Shown here: positions 32,938 through 42,167 of the stretch, in pieces
Position numbering within the stretch: the stretch's first letter is position 1
How the letters are laid out: each line of letters opens with the position of its first letter
Assembly: GCF_030066895.1 (NCBI RefSeq)
Contig: NZ_JASJAV010000033.1
Coordinates: 23,563 to 87,562, forward strand
DNA: 64,000 nucleotides
Source: Breoghania sp.
Lineage (GTDB): Bacteria; Pseudomonadota; Alphaproteobacteria; Rhizobiales; Stappiaceae
Direction of reading: 5' to 3'
Position numbers and translations under genes: made by a program
The notes under the pieces: model-generated
Seen by the model: only the letters and a program-made list of their open reading frames with translations
Databases searched by the model: none
What the model was told of the DNA's origin: nothing

Positions 32938-34112
32938 GGGTTGCCTCCGGTGTTGGGTGCCTCGAAAATCAGAGCCGTGTTGAACCCACCGAAGCCTATG
33001 GTGAGTGACAGGGCAAAACGGGCATCTGGCACCCGCGTCCCCGGTCCCGCGTCCGGTTCGGCATCAGGCCTCGCAACCGGCAATCGGCACTCCGTACGTG
33101 TTGTCCTGTGGCCGACGATCGGTGGAACGCAGCCGCTCTCAAGCGCCATCAGCGTTGCGAGCGCCTCCAGTGCCCTCGTTGCGCCGAGGGAATGACCAAA
33201 GGCTACTTTGGTGGCAAAGAGAAGTGGCGGATGGGGGCCTGTAAAGATCTGCGAATAGGTTGCGGCTTCCATTCGGTCGTTGACCGGTGTGCCTGAACCG
33301 TGAGTGTTGATCCGGTCGATATCGTCCACCTGAAGGCCTGCATCGGCGAGGTTGCGCCCGACCGCCAGCTTAACGCCTAGTCCGCTCGCATCCGGTGCCG
33401 TAAGTCCCGCCGCATCGTTCGCGGCTCCGCATCCGCGCACGAACCCGTGGTGACGGCGTTGTCATACACGCTCCCCCGGCTCCAGTATCAGCACTGCCGC
33501 CCCTTCGCCCAGGATTGTCCCATCTGCTTGTGCGTCGAAGCTGCGCAAACCTGCGGGTGATATGGTGCCCAGTGCGGAATGGGCGAGGCGCTTGGACTGA
33601 GTGATGACATCCAACGCCCCGCAGATGCATCGCGTTGCACGCCCGGAGCGTATGAGTTCCGCACACACGAGAACGGCGTCCGACCCGGACGAACACGCGA
33701 TCGACAGCGCAAGCGGTCGGGCGCGGAATTCCTGTGCAAGCGCGCGAACGAAAGTGTCGGCCGGAGCCTCCCCAGCTTCGTCCTCATCCAGCCGTGTGCC
33801 GTGGCTGGTGCCCAGGATGAGAAAACAGCTTTCCTCTTCGTGGGTGGCGTTCGGATTCGTCATCCGGATCTGCTCCGCGTCAATCTCCTCCAGCGCGTCC
33901 TCGATGGCCGCACGCGCCATGCTCGTGAAGCGTTAGCTGAGGGAAAGATCGGCAAGGTTGGGCACGATGGCGGCATCCCGATTGCGCAAAGGTGCAGCGC
34001 TTTCGCGCGGTGCAATGCCCGTCGCGCCTCCGACAAGGGCTGTCCAGACGGGATCCAGTCCGTGTCCGAGTGCCGTTTGCCAGCCTCGGCCCGTTACAAC
34101 GACATCGCTCAT
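32934..34112 (-). pseudogene. Beta-ketoacyl-ACP synthase (KAS II/FabF type), two in-frame stops
   Basis: A 393-codon ketosynthase starting at ATG 34112 behind a GGAGGG site (MSDVVVTGRGWQTALG). The triad is complete: Cys in SIACSSGSDA, His in INTHGSGTPVND and His in FGHSLGATRALE. Two stops lie in the same frame: TAA at 33933-33935 (LADLSLS-*-RFTSMA) and TGA at 33462-33464 (EPGERV-*-QRRHHGFV). Near the second the sequence is also poorly conserved, so compensating indels are possible. It would condense malonyl extender units onto an ACP-bound starter. Confidence 0.8.
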
Positions 34113-34841
34113 GCCACACCCTCCAGCGACCGCGCCGACTGTGGCGAAAGAGGACAGGATACGATGCTCATGTACTCCGTCTGCGGGAACCTCCTCGTTG
34201 GGGGAAGGAACGAAATTGTCCTCAAGGCGCCCGTCCACCAGTTGCAGGCGGCGCGGATAGGGAGCTTCCTGCAGCCAGTGCTCGCTTACGATAAAAGTGG
34301 GATCGATATCCGCGGCGTCGAAACCGGGAAGCCGGGAAGGCCGACGGATGCGTCGGGTATCCGGATCGATCACCTGTGCATAGGCGGACGTGTCGAAGTA
34401 GCGGATGCGTCCATTCTCGATAATGGCGTTGATGCAATGCCAGCGTTGGGGCAGGTAGAGATAGTTCACATAGATGTTGCGCAGGATATAGACTTTGCAA
34501 CCCAGCATCCGGGCCGTCACGAGCCCTGCGATATCGGCCATCTGGCGGCAGAAGCAAGGCTTGCGCTCTGGCGTTCCGGCCAACACCTTTTCAAGGTGTT
34601 CGCGAACGGAAATGCCCGGGATGATGTCGTCGCGATAATGACGATAGCGGGCATCGGCTTCGGCGCCCTTCAAGCCATCGAAAAGGAGCGACGTCATATC
34701 CGGCGGATAGGTTTCGAAGACCTTCGATTCCTGAAGCACATGGCACATGCCGATGGGCAGCGCATCGATGAGATCGCGTATCGTCTTCAGCCTGTAGCGA
34801 TCGATCACGGCATCTCCGAGCTTGGCCTGGGTCTCAAACAT
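34113..34841 (-). CDS. Transglutaminase-like protein (putative acyl/amide transferase)
   Basis: A protein of about 240 residues starting at ATG 34841 behind AGGGAG. A possible cysteine triad is visible: Cys in KPCFCRQMADIAGL, His in RWHCINAI and Asp in RYFDTSAY, with the spacing of transglutaminase/papain-like folds. Such proteins form amide bonds from carrier-bound acyl groups in some pathways (AdmF of andrimid is the example I know). The frame has no stop before the ketosynthase and continues straight into it, so either the natural stop was lost or the two are fused. Family assignment is by motif only. Confidence 0.5.
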
Positions 34842-34853
34842 GATCAGGCTCCC

Positions 34854-36294
34854 TTATTTGATGACGAAGTGTTGAGAGGGGTCTACCGGCGTGATGGTCA
34901 GATGCGCGGGCTGCTCGAAACGTCTCAGGTTTCGCACCAGTTCGCGTCGCACGGCTTCAGGGTCTGAGGCGGCCGTCTGAGACCTGTCGACGAGCAGTTC
35001 CAGCGCATAGGGGGGCTTCTGGTTCTGTGCGGGGGGCGGGCGTGTTCTTGCCTCGAGAACGCCGGGGATGGTTTGGTAGAAGCTTTTGATCGCCGAAAGA
35101 TTGATCTTTTCGCCTTGAGACATGAGGAAATCGCTCCGGCGCCCGGTGATCGACAGGCGACCGGCCTCATCGCGTGAGACCAGATCCCCGGTCATCAGCC
35201 AGCGCTTGCCATCGATGACGCGGATCGGATCGACCGCATTTCGTCCGATGCGGGCCTTCAGAAGCGTGTCGGAATGGATGAAGAGCTCTCCCGTCCCGGG
35301 CGATTCCGGATCCGGGGCAATCTGTAATTCGGTCTCCTCAAGCGGCTCGCCCAGGGTCTGCAGGGCATCGTCGTCCGCTCGACATGCGTTGAGCGTCGTC
35401 ACGCGCGGACCCGCCTCGCTGATCCCGTAGGTGAAGTAGATCTCAAGCTCGGGATAGCGTTGGCGGAGTTTCCGGGCCGTATCCACCGGGACGACGTCAC
35501 CTCCCACGGTCAGCGTCCGCAACGTGGATGGCAGAATCCTGTCCGGCGTATCCACAATCTGTTGCAGAAATTTGGGGGTCAGCGACGTGACGGTGATGGC
35601 GTTGCGGCGAAGTTCAAGCGCGAATTCCTTCACGGAGAAGGGGACGGATCCTATTGCGACAGAGGCGCCGACCTGCGTCGCCGCTAACGCTTGGGCCACC
35701 AGCGCGAAGGAATAGTAAAGCGGAAGCTTGATGAGCACCCGGTCATGCGATTGCAGTCCGATCGCCCTGGCGTGCCGACGGACATTGCGGCACAACGCGC
35801 ACAGGGAGTGCACGCAACCATTGGGGAACTCCGAGGACGTACCTGACGTCATTAGCACCAGATCGCCGGGCTGAACCACTGCAGGCGCGGGGTGAGTACG
35901 CACCAAGGCGATGTCGAAGTCGGCGGAACTGCGCTGCATGCCGCTCAGGTCCAGAGATGCGGTCAGATCCGGCGTCATGTGAAGTCGGACCAGAGCGCGG
36001 GCGCCAAGGTCTTCGACGATCGCCAGAAGCCGGGGCGAGGGGAGTGAGGGTGCAACGAAGGCGGGCACCAGGCCCAGCCGGGCGAAAACCTCGCCGAGAT
36101 AAGGGATGTTCGCTCCACTCGGCAGTGACGCGACGACCACCGAGCCTGGCGGCAGGGCCAGGGCCTGCCACTCTGCCAGCGTCTCGGCGAGTCCGGGGGG
36201 GGGGGGGCACCGGATTCCCGCCAAACTGGAGCGTTGTCATCCGATCCAAATCGAACAGCCGGAAGCCCGTTGCAAAGGGACGCGGCGTATTCAC
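34854..36294 (-). pseudogene. Acyl/aryl-AMP ligase, out of frame at a poly-C tract (possibly phase variable)
   Basis: A class I adenylate-forming ligase, about 480 residues, which would activate an acid and load it on the neighbouring ACP. Motifs seen: LVLMTSGTSSEFPNG (A3), YFTYGISEAGP (A5), WLMTGD (A7) and GRLSITGRRSDFLMSQGEKI (A8). GTG 36294 overlaps the ACP stop, and the reading VNTPRPFATGFRLFDLDR fits the family N-terminus. After GGNPVPPPP the frame changes at a run of 13 cytosines on the coding strand (36207-36195). With 12 the reading would continue as GLAETLAEW. From there to the stop at 34854 it is open. The whole gene is therefore intact except for one base in a slippery run. Confidence 0.8.
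36195..36207. repeat. G13 homopolymer (C13 on the coding strand)
   Basis: Thirteen consecutive G on the plus strand near codon 30 of the AMP-ligase. It is by far the longest G/C run in the window; the next is G8 at 11589-11596. Runs of this length slip at high rate during replication, and each one-base change would switch the gene on or off. Confidence 0.9.
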
Positions 36295-36573
36295 GAGACG
36301 ACCTGCATGCAAAGACGTTTCATCACGAAATCGGCAAGTGCATTGCAGTTTCTGAAGTTCTCGGGCGTGAAGTTGTCGTCGCTCACTTTGACGCCGAACA
36401 TGTCTTCGCACTGGTAGCGCAATTCGATGAAAACCAGCGAATCCGCTCCCAGCTCCGTCGCCAGGCCCAGCATCCGGATCTATCTCGTCCATTGTCAATC
36501 CGGCATCGAGTTCTTGGGCGACGACTTATTTTAATTTATTTAGAACGTCAATCTTTTCATGAAATTCAGACAT
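36291..36573 (-). pseudogene. Acyl carrier protein, nonsense codon and frameshift
   Basis: A small carrier protein of about 94 codons. The phosphopantetheine serine lies in GADSLVFIELRYQCEDMFGV, the hallmark of ACPs. ATG 36573 gives MSEFHEKIDVLNKLK and then TAA (36526-36528). The same frame resumes as VVAQELDAGLTMDEIDPDA, and a frameshift near 36475 precedes the serine motif. It is the first gene of the biosynthetic operon, with its stop inside the AMP-ligase start (GTGA). It would carry the activated acid through halogenation and chain extension. Confidence 0.75.
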
Positions 36574-36940
36574 GATGGACCTATTCATTTCTGGAATAAT
36601 AATAGAAATGTAGAGGGTGCATCGTTGCCTAGAATTATAATGACAACGATTTGTGGCGAACTTGAAAATGACTGGTTCGCGAAGGGTGCATCCAATGAAT
36701 TGCAGGTTGCCACCACACCGCAGCGTTGTCGTCATCGATTTCGCTAATGCCGATTGTCGGAGTTCTTATGTCTCCGGCGGGCCGCTTTGCCTGTAAGGAT
36801 GGCGACGTGCTTTGAGGCAAGGCCGTAGCCCGGTGGTCCGGATTTGCCAGATGTTTTTGAATTATATATTGAAATTGCCCCGTGCGATATCGGATCGGAC
36901 CGTCCGAAGCGTGCCGTTTTTCGAGGGGGAGAGAATCCAA
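36574..36940. promoter_or_regulatory. Divergent control region of the biosynthetic cluster
   Basis: About 370 bases, AT-richer than the surroundings, between the ACP gene (minus) and the flavin reductase (plus). TTGCCA (36844-36849) followed after 17 bases by TATTGA is a weak promoter candidate toward the reductase. No gene is visible. The TrmB-like regulator encoded nearby may act here; I found no convincing operator. Confidence 0.35.
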
Positions 36941-37510
36941 ATGGATCGCCGATCCGTTGGGGGCCCCGCGTCGGATGCGCAGGCTCTGGAAAGCGGAACA
37001 TTTCGTGAGGCGATGAGCCGGTTGCCGGCTGCCGTCTCCATCATCACGAGCGCGGGCCCGGCCGTGCCGTGCGGCATCACCGTCTCCAGCCTCGCGTCGG
37101 TGACGGATGATCCTGCGACCGTAAGCTTCTGCATCGCGCGGCGCTCCTACGCAAACGCCACGTCCAAGGCCAATCGCGCGATTGCGATCAACCTGCTGAC
37201 CGATCTGCAGACGGACCTGGCCATGAAATTCGCACGCCGTCCGGAAAACGCGGAAAACGCCGATATGTTCGCCGACGGCGCCTGGATTGTGGAACGCGAA
37301 GGGGCGGAGCAGGGACACGTGCGCCCACCCATTCTGGCGAACTGGGGCCCTGTTCTGATCGGAGAGATCGTCTCCGCCTCGAATATCGGGACGCATAGTC
37401 TTTTCATTTGCCGGGTTACCGACGTGCGCCTCGGCGGCCGGGCGTTTCCGAGCCTCTATTTCCGCCGCGCCTTCACCACGGTCAGCGACCTGCCTGCCAT
37501 TCCGACGTGA
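36941..37510 (+). CDS. Flavin reductase (HpaC/RutF-like), likely halogenase partner
   Basis: An intact 189-residue NAD(P)H:flavin reductase of the HpaC/flavin_reduct family. Typical segments are FREAMSRLPAAVSIIT, CGITVSSLASVTDDPATVSF and a later THSLFICRV strand. ATG 36941 follows a strong GAGGGGGAGAG site. Flavin-dependent halogenases need free reduced FAD from such an enzyme, and no other flavin-consuming gene is nearby, so pairing with the halogenase is a good inference. It is divergent from the ACP operon and shares its control region. Confidence 0.8.
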   Translation: MDRRSVGGPASDAQALESGTFREAMSRLPAAVSIITSAGPAVPCGITVSSLASVTDDPATVSFCIARRSYANATSKANRAIAINLLTDLQTDLAMKFARRPENAENADMFADGAWIVEREGAEQGHVRPPILANWGPVLIGEIVSASNIGTHSLFICRVTDVRLGGRAFPSLYFRRAFTTVSDLPAIPT

Positions 37511-37545
37511 GAAAGGTGGGCGGTGATCTGCGGGGTTACGGCCTC

Positions 37546-38382
37546 CTACAGCAGGCGGTGAAAGTCGTCGGACCTTTCCCGCATGGCGGCGAAGCGGTCT
37601 TCCCCCAGTTCGTTGATCAACAGCCGCCCCATGAGGTCGGCACGGATATATTCTATCGCCAGCAGACTGATGACGGTGTTCGTTGTGGCCACGGCATCGA
37701 CGGTATCGTTTTCCTGGAAAATCGCGACCAGCGCGTCCTCCTCGTCGGCAATGACCGCGGAAAGGCGATGACCTCCCAGCCGTTTGGCAGCTCTGTCACC
37801 GCACAGGCTGAGATCGTAGCTGCACGGGCCCTCGAACTGAGTATGCCCGTAAACGGCGATGTACACCGCCACCCCGCGCGCGCTCGCGGACTCCAGATCA
37901 TCCTTCAACGAGGTGAGTTCCGCATCCCAGAACGCGGCGAAGAGAGAGGTTTGCGCCGCCTGGATCCTCGAGCGCGACGCCGTGAGGACGCCCTTGTAGT
38001 TCTTGAGCGACCATATCTCTCCCGTGTCCGGCCGGCTTGGCAATTTGCACAGGCCGTTCGTCGCGGTTTCCAGCGCCTCGTGGAACTCGCTGCGCACCCT
38101 TGCCAGCACGTCCTCATATGGCGTTGCGACGTAAGTTTTCGGTTCTCCGTGCTGGACCATGACCGCCCCCTTGTCCGCCAGTCGGTCGAGGGTTTCGTAG
38201 ATCTTGGAGGTCGGTACGCCGCAGGATTTCGCCACTTCGTGTCCGTTCAGGCGCGCGCGCTCTAGAAGGGCGCAATAGGCCCGCGCTTCGTAGAGGCTGA
38301 AACCGAGTTGGCCGAGCGCATTCGTCAGTTCGGTCATTCGCAGCGAGGTCACCACATTTTTCCTCTTGTTACCTTGCGGCAC
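37546..38382 (-). CDS. TrmB-family transcriptional regulator
   Basis: An intact 278-residue protein. Residues about 15-85 form a TrmB/MarR-like winged helix (GFSLYEARAYCALL, then HEVAKSCGVPTSKIYETLDRL). The remainder is the TrmB effector domain, starting around SLKNYKGVLTASRSRIQ. ATG 38382 is used; an alternative in-frame ATG at 38337 would remove 15 residues. It is divergent from ridA across a palindrome (38388-38421) and probably controls ridA and the MFS gene, perhaps the whole cluster. The effector is unknown. Confidence 0.7.
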   Translation of the reverse strand: MPQGNKRKNVVTSLRMTELTNALGQLGFSLYEARAYCALLERARLNGHEVAKSCGVPTSKIYETLDRLADKGAVMVQHGEPKTYVATPYEDVLARVRSEFHEALETATNGLCKLPSRPDTGEIWSLKNYKGVLTASRSRIQAAQTSLFAAFWDAELTSLKDDLESASARGVAVYIAVYGHTQFEGPCSYDLSLCGDRAAKRLGGHRLSAVIADEEDALVAIFQENDTVDAVATTNTVISLLAIEYIRADLMGRLLINELGEDRFAAMRERSDDFHRLL

Positions 38383-38387
38383 GATGA

Positions 38388-38421
38388 TACACTATCTCTT
38401 ATTAACTACTAAGGTAGTGTA
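38388..38421. promoter_or_regulatory. Candidate TrmB operator
   Basis: TACACTA (38388-38394) and TAGTGTA (38415-38421) are exact inverted repeats around a 20-base AT-rich spacer in the short divergent region between the trmB-like gene and ridA. The start of ridA lies 19 bases downstream. Confidence 0.5.
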
Positions 38422-38439
38422 ATTTAGTAGGCTGTAAAA

Positions 38440-38823
38440 ATGGAAAGAATTTCATCTTGGGCTCCATGGGAGCAAAAGGTCGGCTATTCGCGGGCCGTGG
38501 TAAAGAACGGAATGGTTTTCATTTCCGCCATCATCGCAACGGGGTCGGACGGAAAGATTGTCGGCGTTGGCGGTGTCTACACGCAGGTCAAGACGATCTT
38601 CGAAACCATCGCCGGGGTGCTCTTGGAGGCGGGCGCCAGTTTTCACGACGTCGTTCACAGTCCTCTCTACCTCACGGACATCGCCCTGTTCGAAGACGCG
38701 GTGCGCGCACACGGTGAGGTTTTCGGCGATATTCGGCCGGCTTTCACATTGCTTCACGTCAATTTCTTCGTGAATCCGGACATGCTGGCTGAAATCGACA
38801 TCATGGCGATCAAAGATAAGTAG
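38440..38823 (+). CDS. RidA/YjgF-family protein
   Basis: An intact 127-residue RidA-fold protein. Family features are VFISAIIATGSDGKIVGVG, the TVF-like helix (IFETIAGVLLEAGASFHDVV) and the C-terminal EIDIMAI. The arginine that RidA uses in imine hydrolysis (PARST) is replaced by Phe (RPAFTLLHV), so it belongs to a Rid subgroup of other function. It overlaps nothing but is followed after 8 bases by the MFS gene. It may deal with an enamine/imine from the aminotransferase or act on the cluster product. Confidence 0.8.
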   Translation: MERISSWAPWEQKVGYSRAVVKNGMVFISAIIATGSDGKIVGVGGVYTQVKTIFETIAGVLLEAGASFHDVVHSPLYLTDIALFEDAVRAHGEVFGDIRPAFTLLHVNFFVNPDMLAEIDIMAIKDK

Positions 38824-38831
38824 GTATCCCC

Positions 38832-40000
38832 ATGTCCGACGCAGGCACCTTGACGACCTCTCAAGTCGTTCTGTTGGCGGCTACGGTCGGTTTGACCATA
38901 GCCAACAACTACACCTTCCAGCCGCTCTTGCCCGAAATCGTCGGAGATTTCTCCGTCGGTACCTCTGGGGCGGGGTGGGTGGCCGCCGCGCCTTCGTTCG
39001 GATACACGGTCGGGCTTCTGCTATTTGTCCCCCTGGGGGATCGGCTTGACCTAAGCAAGCTGATCAGCCGCCAACTCTTCGCCCTGGCGTTGTGTCTCTG
39101 TCTTGTGGCAGCCGCTCCGAGCTTTCCTCTCCTGCTCGGAGCTGGCATTGTTTGCGGCATATTGACGACGGTCGCGGCTTGCCGGGGCGCGTCGCGGGGC
39201 CGTTGTCGGCACCATTGCGATGGGCATCTCGCTTGGTATCTTGTTGGGGTGCACCGTTGGCGGCGTCATCGGAGAGCTTCTGGGCTGGCGTGCCATGTGC
39301 CTCGTCATGGCAGGCATTGCGGTGCTGGTGGCGGTTGGCATCATGACGCGGTCGCCTCGTGTGGCCACCAACCGGGAGGTTTGTCCTACCGGGCTATCCT
39401 GAAATCGGTTCCCAACTCATTTCTGGAACATTCCGCCCTGCGCTATCTGACGACCGCGGGGTCGGCGTGGTTCGCCATGTTTTCCGGCATATGGGTGACC
39501 CTTGCGCTCTATCCGGCGACGCTACTTTTCGGCTATGGCCCTGCGGTGGCGGGATCATTCGGCGTCATCGGCGCCGCTGGGGTCGTTTCATCGCAAGTTG
39601 CTGGGCGCGCCAGCGACCGTTTCGGAGCTGGGGCGGTGATCTCCGGTTCGCTGGCTCTGGCCTGTCTCGGCATCCTGTCGTTTTTGCTCTTCAGGCAGAG
39701 CCTGACGGGCCTTGTCGCCGGTATTCTTCTGATGGATATCGATTGTTTCGGGGCGCAGCCAGCCAATCAGGCGCAGGCCCTCGCGATCTCTCCGCCTACG
39801 GCCAACCGCGTCTACAGCGCCTATACGGTTGTTTATTACACGATCGGAACCATCGGGGCGTTCATTGCTCCGGTGATTTTCACCTGGTTCGGTTGGCAAG
39901 GTGTGTGTGGAGCTTTGTGCTCTGCGCGGTGGCTTTGTTCGCGTCAATGATGGGAATGCGCCGTTCTGCAACGAACGTCAGCGCACAAGGGGCGGGCTAA
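38832..40000 (+). pseudogene. MFS transporter, several frameshifts
   Basis: A major-facilitator permease starting at ATG 38832 with the typical LTIANNYTFQPLLPEI first helix. The loop-2 motif is visible as GDRLDLSKLISRQ. Frames change near 39180 (with some residues lost), near 39385 and near 39900; the last frame ends in TAA at 39998-40000. It lies in an operon with ridA at the end of the biosynthetic region, so export of the product is a reasonable guess. It is followed directly by an integrase relic on the other strand. Confidence 0.7.
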
Positions 40001-40004
40001 CCGC

Positions 40005-40320
40005 TTAGGCCGACCGCGCGGCTGCGAACTGAGTAAGAGCGTCGTCTTTGCCCAGCCTTCCTTCTTCAGCTTGGCGAGGAGATCGTCGGCGATCATGTCG
40101 AAGGTGTTGGTTGTTGCGGCGCTGGCGGGCATCGGAAAAACTCATGTCCGGATAGGCACCAAGGGCCATCGTCTTCTGTTTTCCGGAGAAGTGATAGGAG
40201 AGGCGCCAGAGATGCGGACCGGTCGGCTGGACAAGGAGAAAAAGGCCGCCGCCGCCGCTCAATTTTTGCGGCTTGGGCGGGGGGCTTGATTGGGTGGATT
40301 TGCGTGTTGTTGAGGGGCAT
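40005..40320 (-). pseudogene. Integrase N-terminal relic (DUF4102 type)
   Basis: ATG 40320 begins MPLNNTQIHPIKPPAQAAK, and after a frameshift at an A-run the reading is KLSGGGGLFLLVQPTG, then FSGKQKTMALGAYPDMSFSDARQR. This is the DNA-binding arm domain of P4-type tyrosine integrases. A second part reads NTFDMIADDLLAKLKK. The catalytic domain is absent; the relic ends at the MFS gene. It starts 170 bases from the tRNA-Phe-like repeat and points left. That is the expected position of the integrase of an island lying to the left, that is, including the biosynthetic cluster. Confidence 0.75.
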
Positions 40321-40488
40321 TTATTGGTATCGGCGTTGGTGCCTGAGGCTCGATACCAACAAAATTGCCGGATGGCAGTGGACGGAACCGCACACCTTCG
40401 GACGCTAAATCTGGGAAAATCGAGCAAAATCAGAGGCTTTTCGGACTCTGTCGGACTTCGCTGGACTGTTTGGGAAAGGCAAATGGTG

Positions 40489-40534
40489 CCAGGGGCGGAA
40501 TCGAACCACCGACACAGAGGCGGATTTTCAATCC
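40489..40534. repeat. Duplicated 3' end of tRNA-Phe (attachment site copy)
   Basis: 27 bases (40489-40515) are identical to 42833-42859 inside tRNA-Phe. After a 4-base insertion another 15 identical bases follow (GCGGATTTTCAATCC). It covers the T-arm, variable and anticodon-side sequence but has no 5' half, so it is not a tRNA gene. It is the typical direct repeat left by integration of an element into a tRNA 3' end. Confidence 0.85.
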
Positions 40535-40624
40535 CACGATACACGGCCGATAGCCCAATCTTTAGAATATTTTACGCTTCTCATGACCGGTCCTGGTCAC
40601 ACGGGTGTCACAGGAGAAGGTCGA

Positions 40625-41611
40625 ATGGCGACCATCAGGAAGAGTGGAGACAAATGGCAAGCTCAGGTCCGCAAGACCGGTGCTAAGGCATTGTCCAAAT
40701 CATTTTTCAACAAGCGCGATGCCGAGCGTTGAGCAAGGGAACGGGAGACTGCAATAGATCTCGGTCAATCCGATCTCTATGAAGGCCGCCATCTGACGCT
40801 TGGCGACGTTCTGGCGCGCTATCAGGCAGAGATCACACCGACCAAGAAGGGCAGGGACACGGAGAGCCGTCGCCTTGACCGGTTGAGAAGGGACGCCATT
40901 GCCAAGATGCCACTGGCATCACTTGATGCCCCCGCCTTGTGCTAGTTCAGGGATCGGCGTCTGAATGACGGCAAGAGGGCATGTCAGTACGATCTGGTTC
41001 TGATCCGTCATGCGCTTGAGATCGGTCGCAAGGAATGGGCGCTGCCCATCCGAACGAACCCTGTCGATGACATTCGGGTGCCGAACGGCATCAGGGCGCG
41101 TCATCGCCGGCTTCTGTCCGGTGAGTTCGACCGTCTGAAGCAAGCGGCTCCGCTCACCCGGAACCCGCTGACGTTGCCCGCTGTCGAACTGGCAATCGAG
41201 ACAGCGATGCGTCGCAGCGAGTTACTGGAGCTACGTTGGGAGGATGTCGATGCCGCGGAGAGGCTTGCCCATCTTGAGGATACCAAGAACGGTCAACCAA
41301 GATCTGTCCCTCTGACGGACCGTGCTTTGTCGATCCTCGAACATCTGCCCCGCGTGTCAGATCGTGTCCTGCCGCTCACGGAGACGGCTCTCAGACAATC
41401 CTGGGAGAGGTTGGTTGCCCGTGCCGGCATTGAGGATCTCCACTTTCACGACCTACGACACGAGGCGATAAGCCGTTTCTTCGAGCGTGGCTTGACCATT
41501 CCTGAAGTGGCATTGATCAGCGGATATAAAGATCCAAGGATGCTATTCCGGTACACGCATTTGAAACCGGAGAATGTGGTTGCGAAGCTCAATGCTCTTG
41601 AAGCCGCTTAG
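40625..41611 (+). pseudogene. Tyrosine recombinase (phage integrase) with two nonsense codons
   Basis: ATG 40625 starts MATIRKSGDKWQAQVRKTG, a SAM-like arm domain. TGA at 40730-40732 replaces the Trp of DAERWARERE. TAG at 40943-40945 lies in APALC-*-FRDRRL. The catalytic domain is open: Arg in AIETAMRRSELLELRW, HDLRHE, and the tyrosine in MLFRYTH. The second histidine position reads GYKDP instead of GHKDP. It lies about 90 bases right of the attachment-site copy and belongs to the small element bounded by the two tRNA-Phe repeats. Without the two stops it would be full length (328 residues). Confidence 0.8.
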
Positions 41612-41967
41612 CGGAAAGTGACATCTGGAGAGCCATTGTCGAGATGAGCGGTCCCTTGGCGAAGCACTGCCGTCATCGCCCGCATGGATGGTTTGTTCGC
41701 AATACCCGCATCAAGGCATTCGGCTCCTCATCGTCGCCACATCCGTTGACGCCACGGAGCCATATCGCCGGCATGTCGGCAATGTGATTGGCCGGAAGGA
41801 ATTTGTCTGAATGACTCGCCGGCCATGACCTGATGAGACTGCGTATTCGAATCTTGCGTGTTAGGTCGTGTTCCACTCTGTTCTGGAATTAACTCGTCAG
41901 CGATACATATGCCGCCTATACTGGAGCCTATTCAGACGGCGTTTGACGACCGAGGAATTCAGGGTGA
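41612..41967. other. Intergenic region inside the small element
   Basis: About 355 bases between the integrase and the putative antitoxin. No reading on either strand resembles a protein, and I see no repeat or terminator. Confidence 0.35.
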
Positions 41968-42153
41968 GTGGTGCTGCCAAGCACAAATCCCCCCTCTTCG
42001 AATGAGGGCAGTTCTAGCGAGGCCGAACGTGACGTTGTTCAGACGTTGCCGCCCACACTTGCCGTGCCTTCTGACAAGCCATTCGATGCGGCGTCGTTCA
42101 CTCGCAAGATGATCAAGAAGCATCCGACCTTGAACGCCTATCTTGGTCTTTAG
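41968..42153 (+). CDS. Small protein upstream of Fic (possible antitoxin)
   Basis: A 61-codon reading from GTG 41968 ending 15 bases before the Fic gene. The C-terminal half (DAASFTRKMIKKHPTLNAYLGL at the end) is basic and helix-like; the first third looks non-coding, so the true start may be later. Fic/Doc toxins are normally preceded by a small antitoxin, and the position is the only argument. I do not recognise the family. Confidence 0.35.
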   Translation: MVLPSTNPPSSNEGSSSEAERDVVQTLPPTLAVPSDKPFDAASFTRKMIKKHPTLNAYLGL

Positions 42154-42167
42154 CGCGGTCGATCATT

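Noticed and set aside
29241..36573. Aryl-polyene or xanthomonadin cluster
   Set aside because: The ketosynthase pair, ACP, AMP-ligase and halogenase are shared, but no ketoreductase, dehydratase, second ACP, acyltransferase or exporter lipoprotein of those clusters is present, and a transglutaminase-like gene is extra.
40481..40540. A second tRNA-Phe gene
   Set aside because: Only the 3' half is present, with a 4-base insertion and no acceptor 5' strand or D-arm. It is an attachment-site copy.
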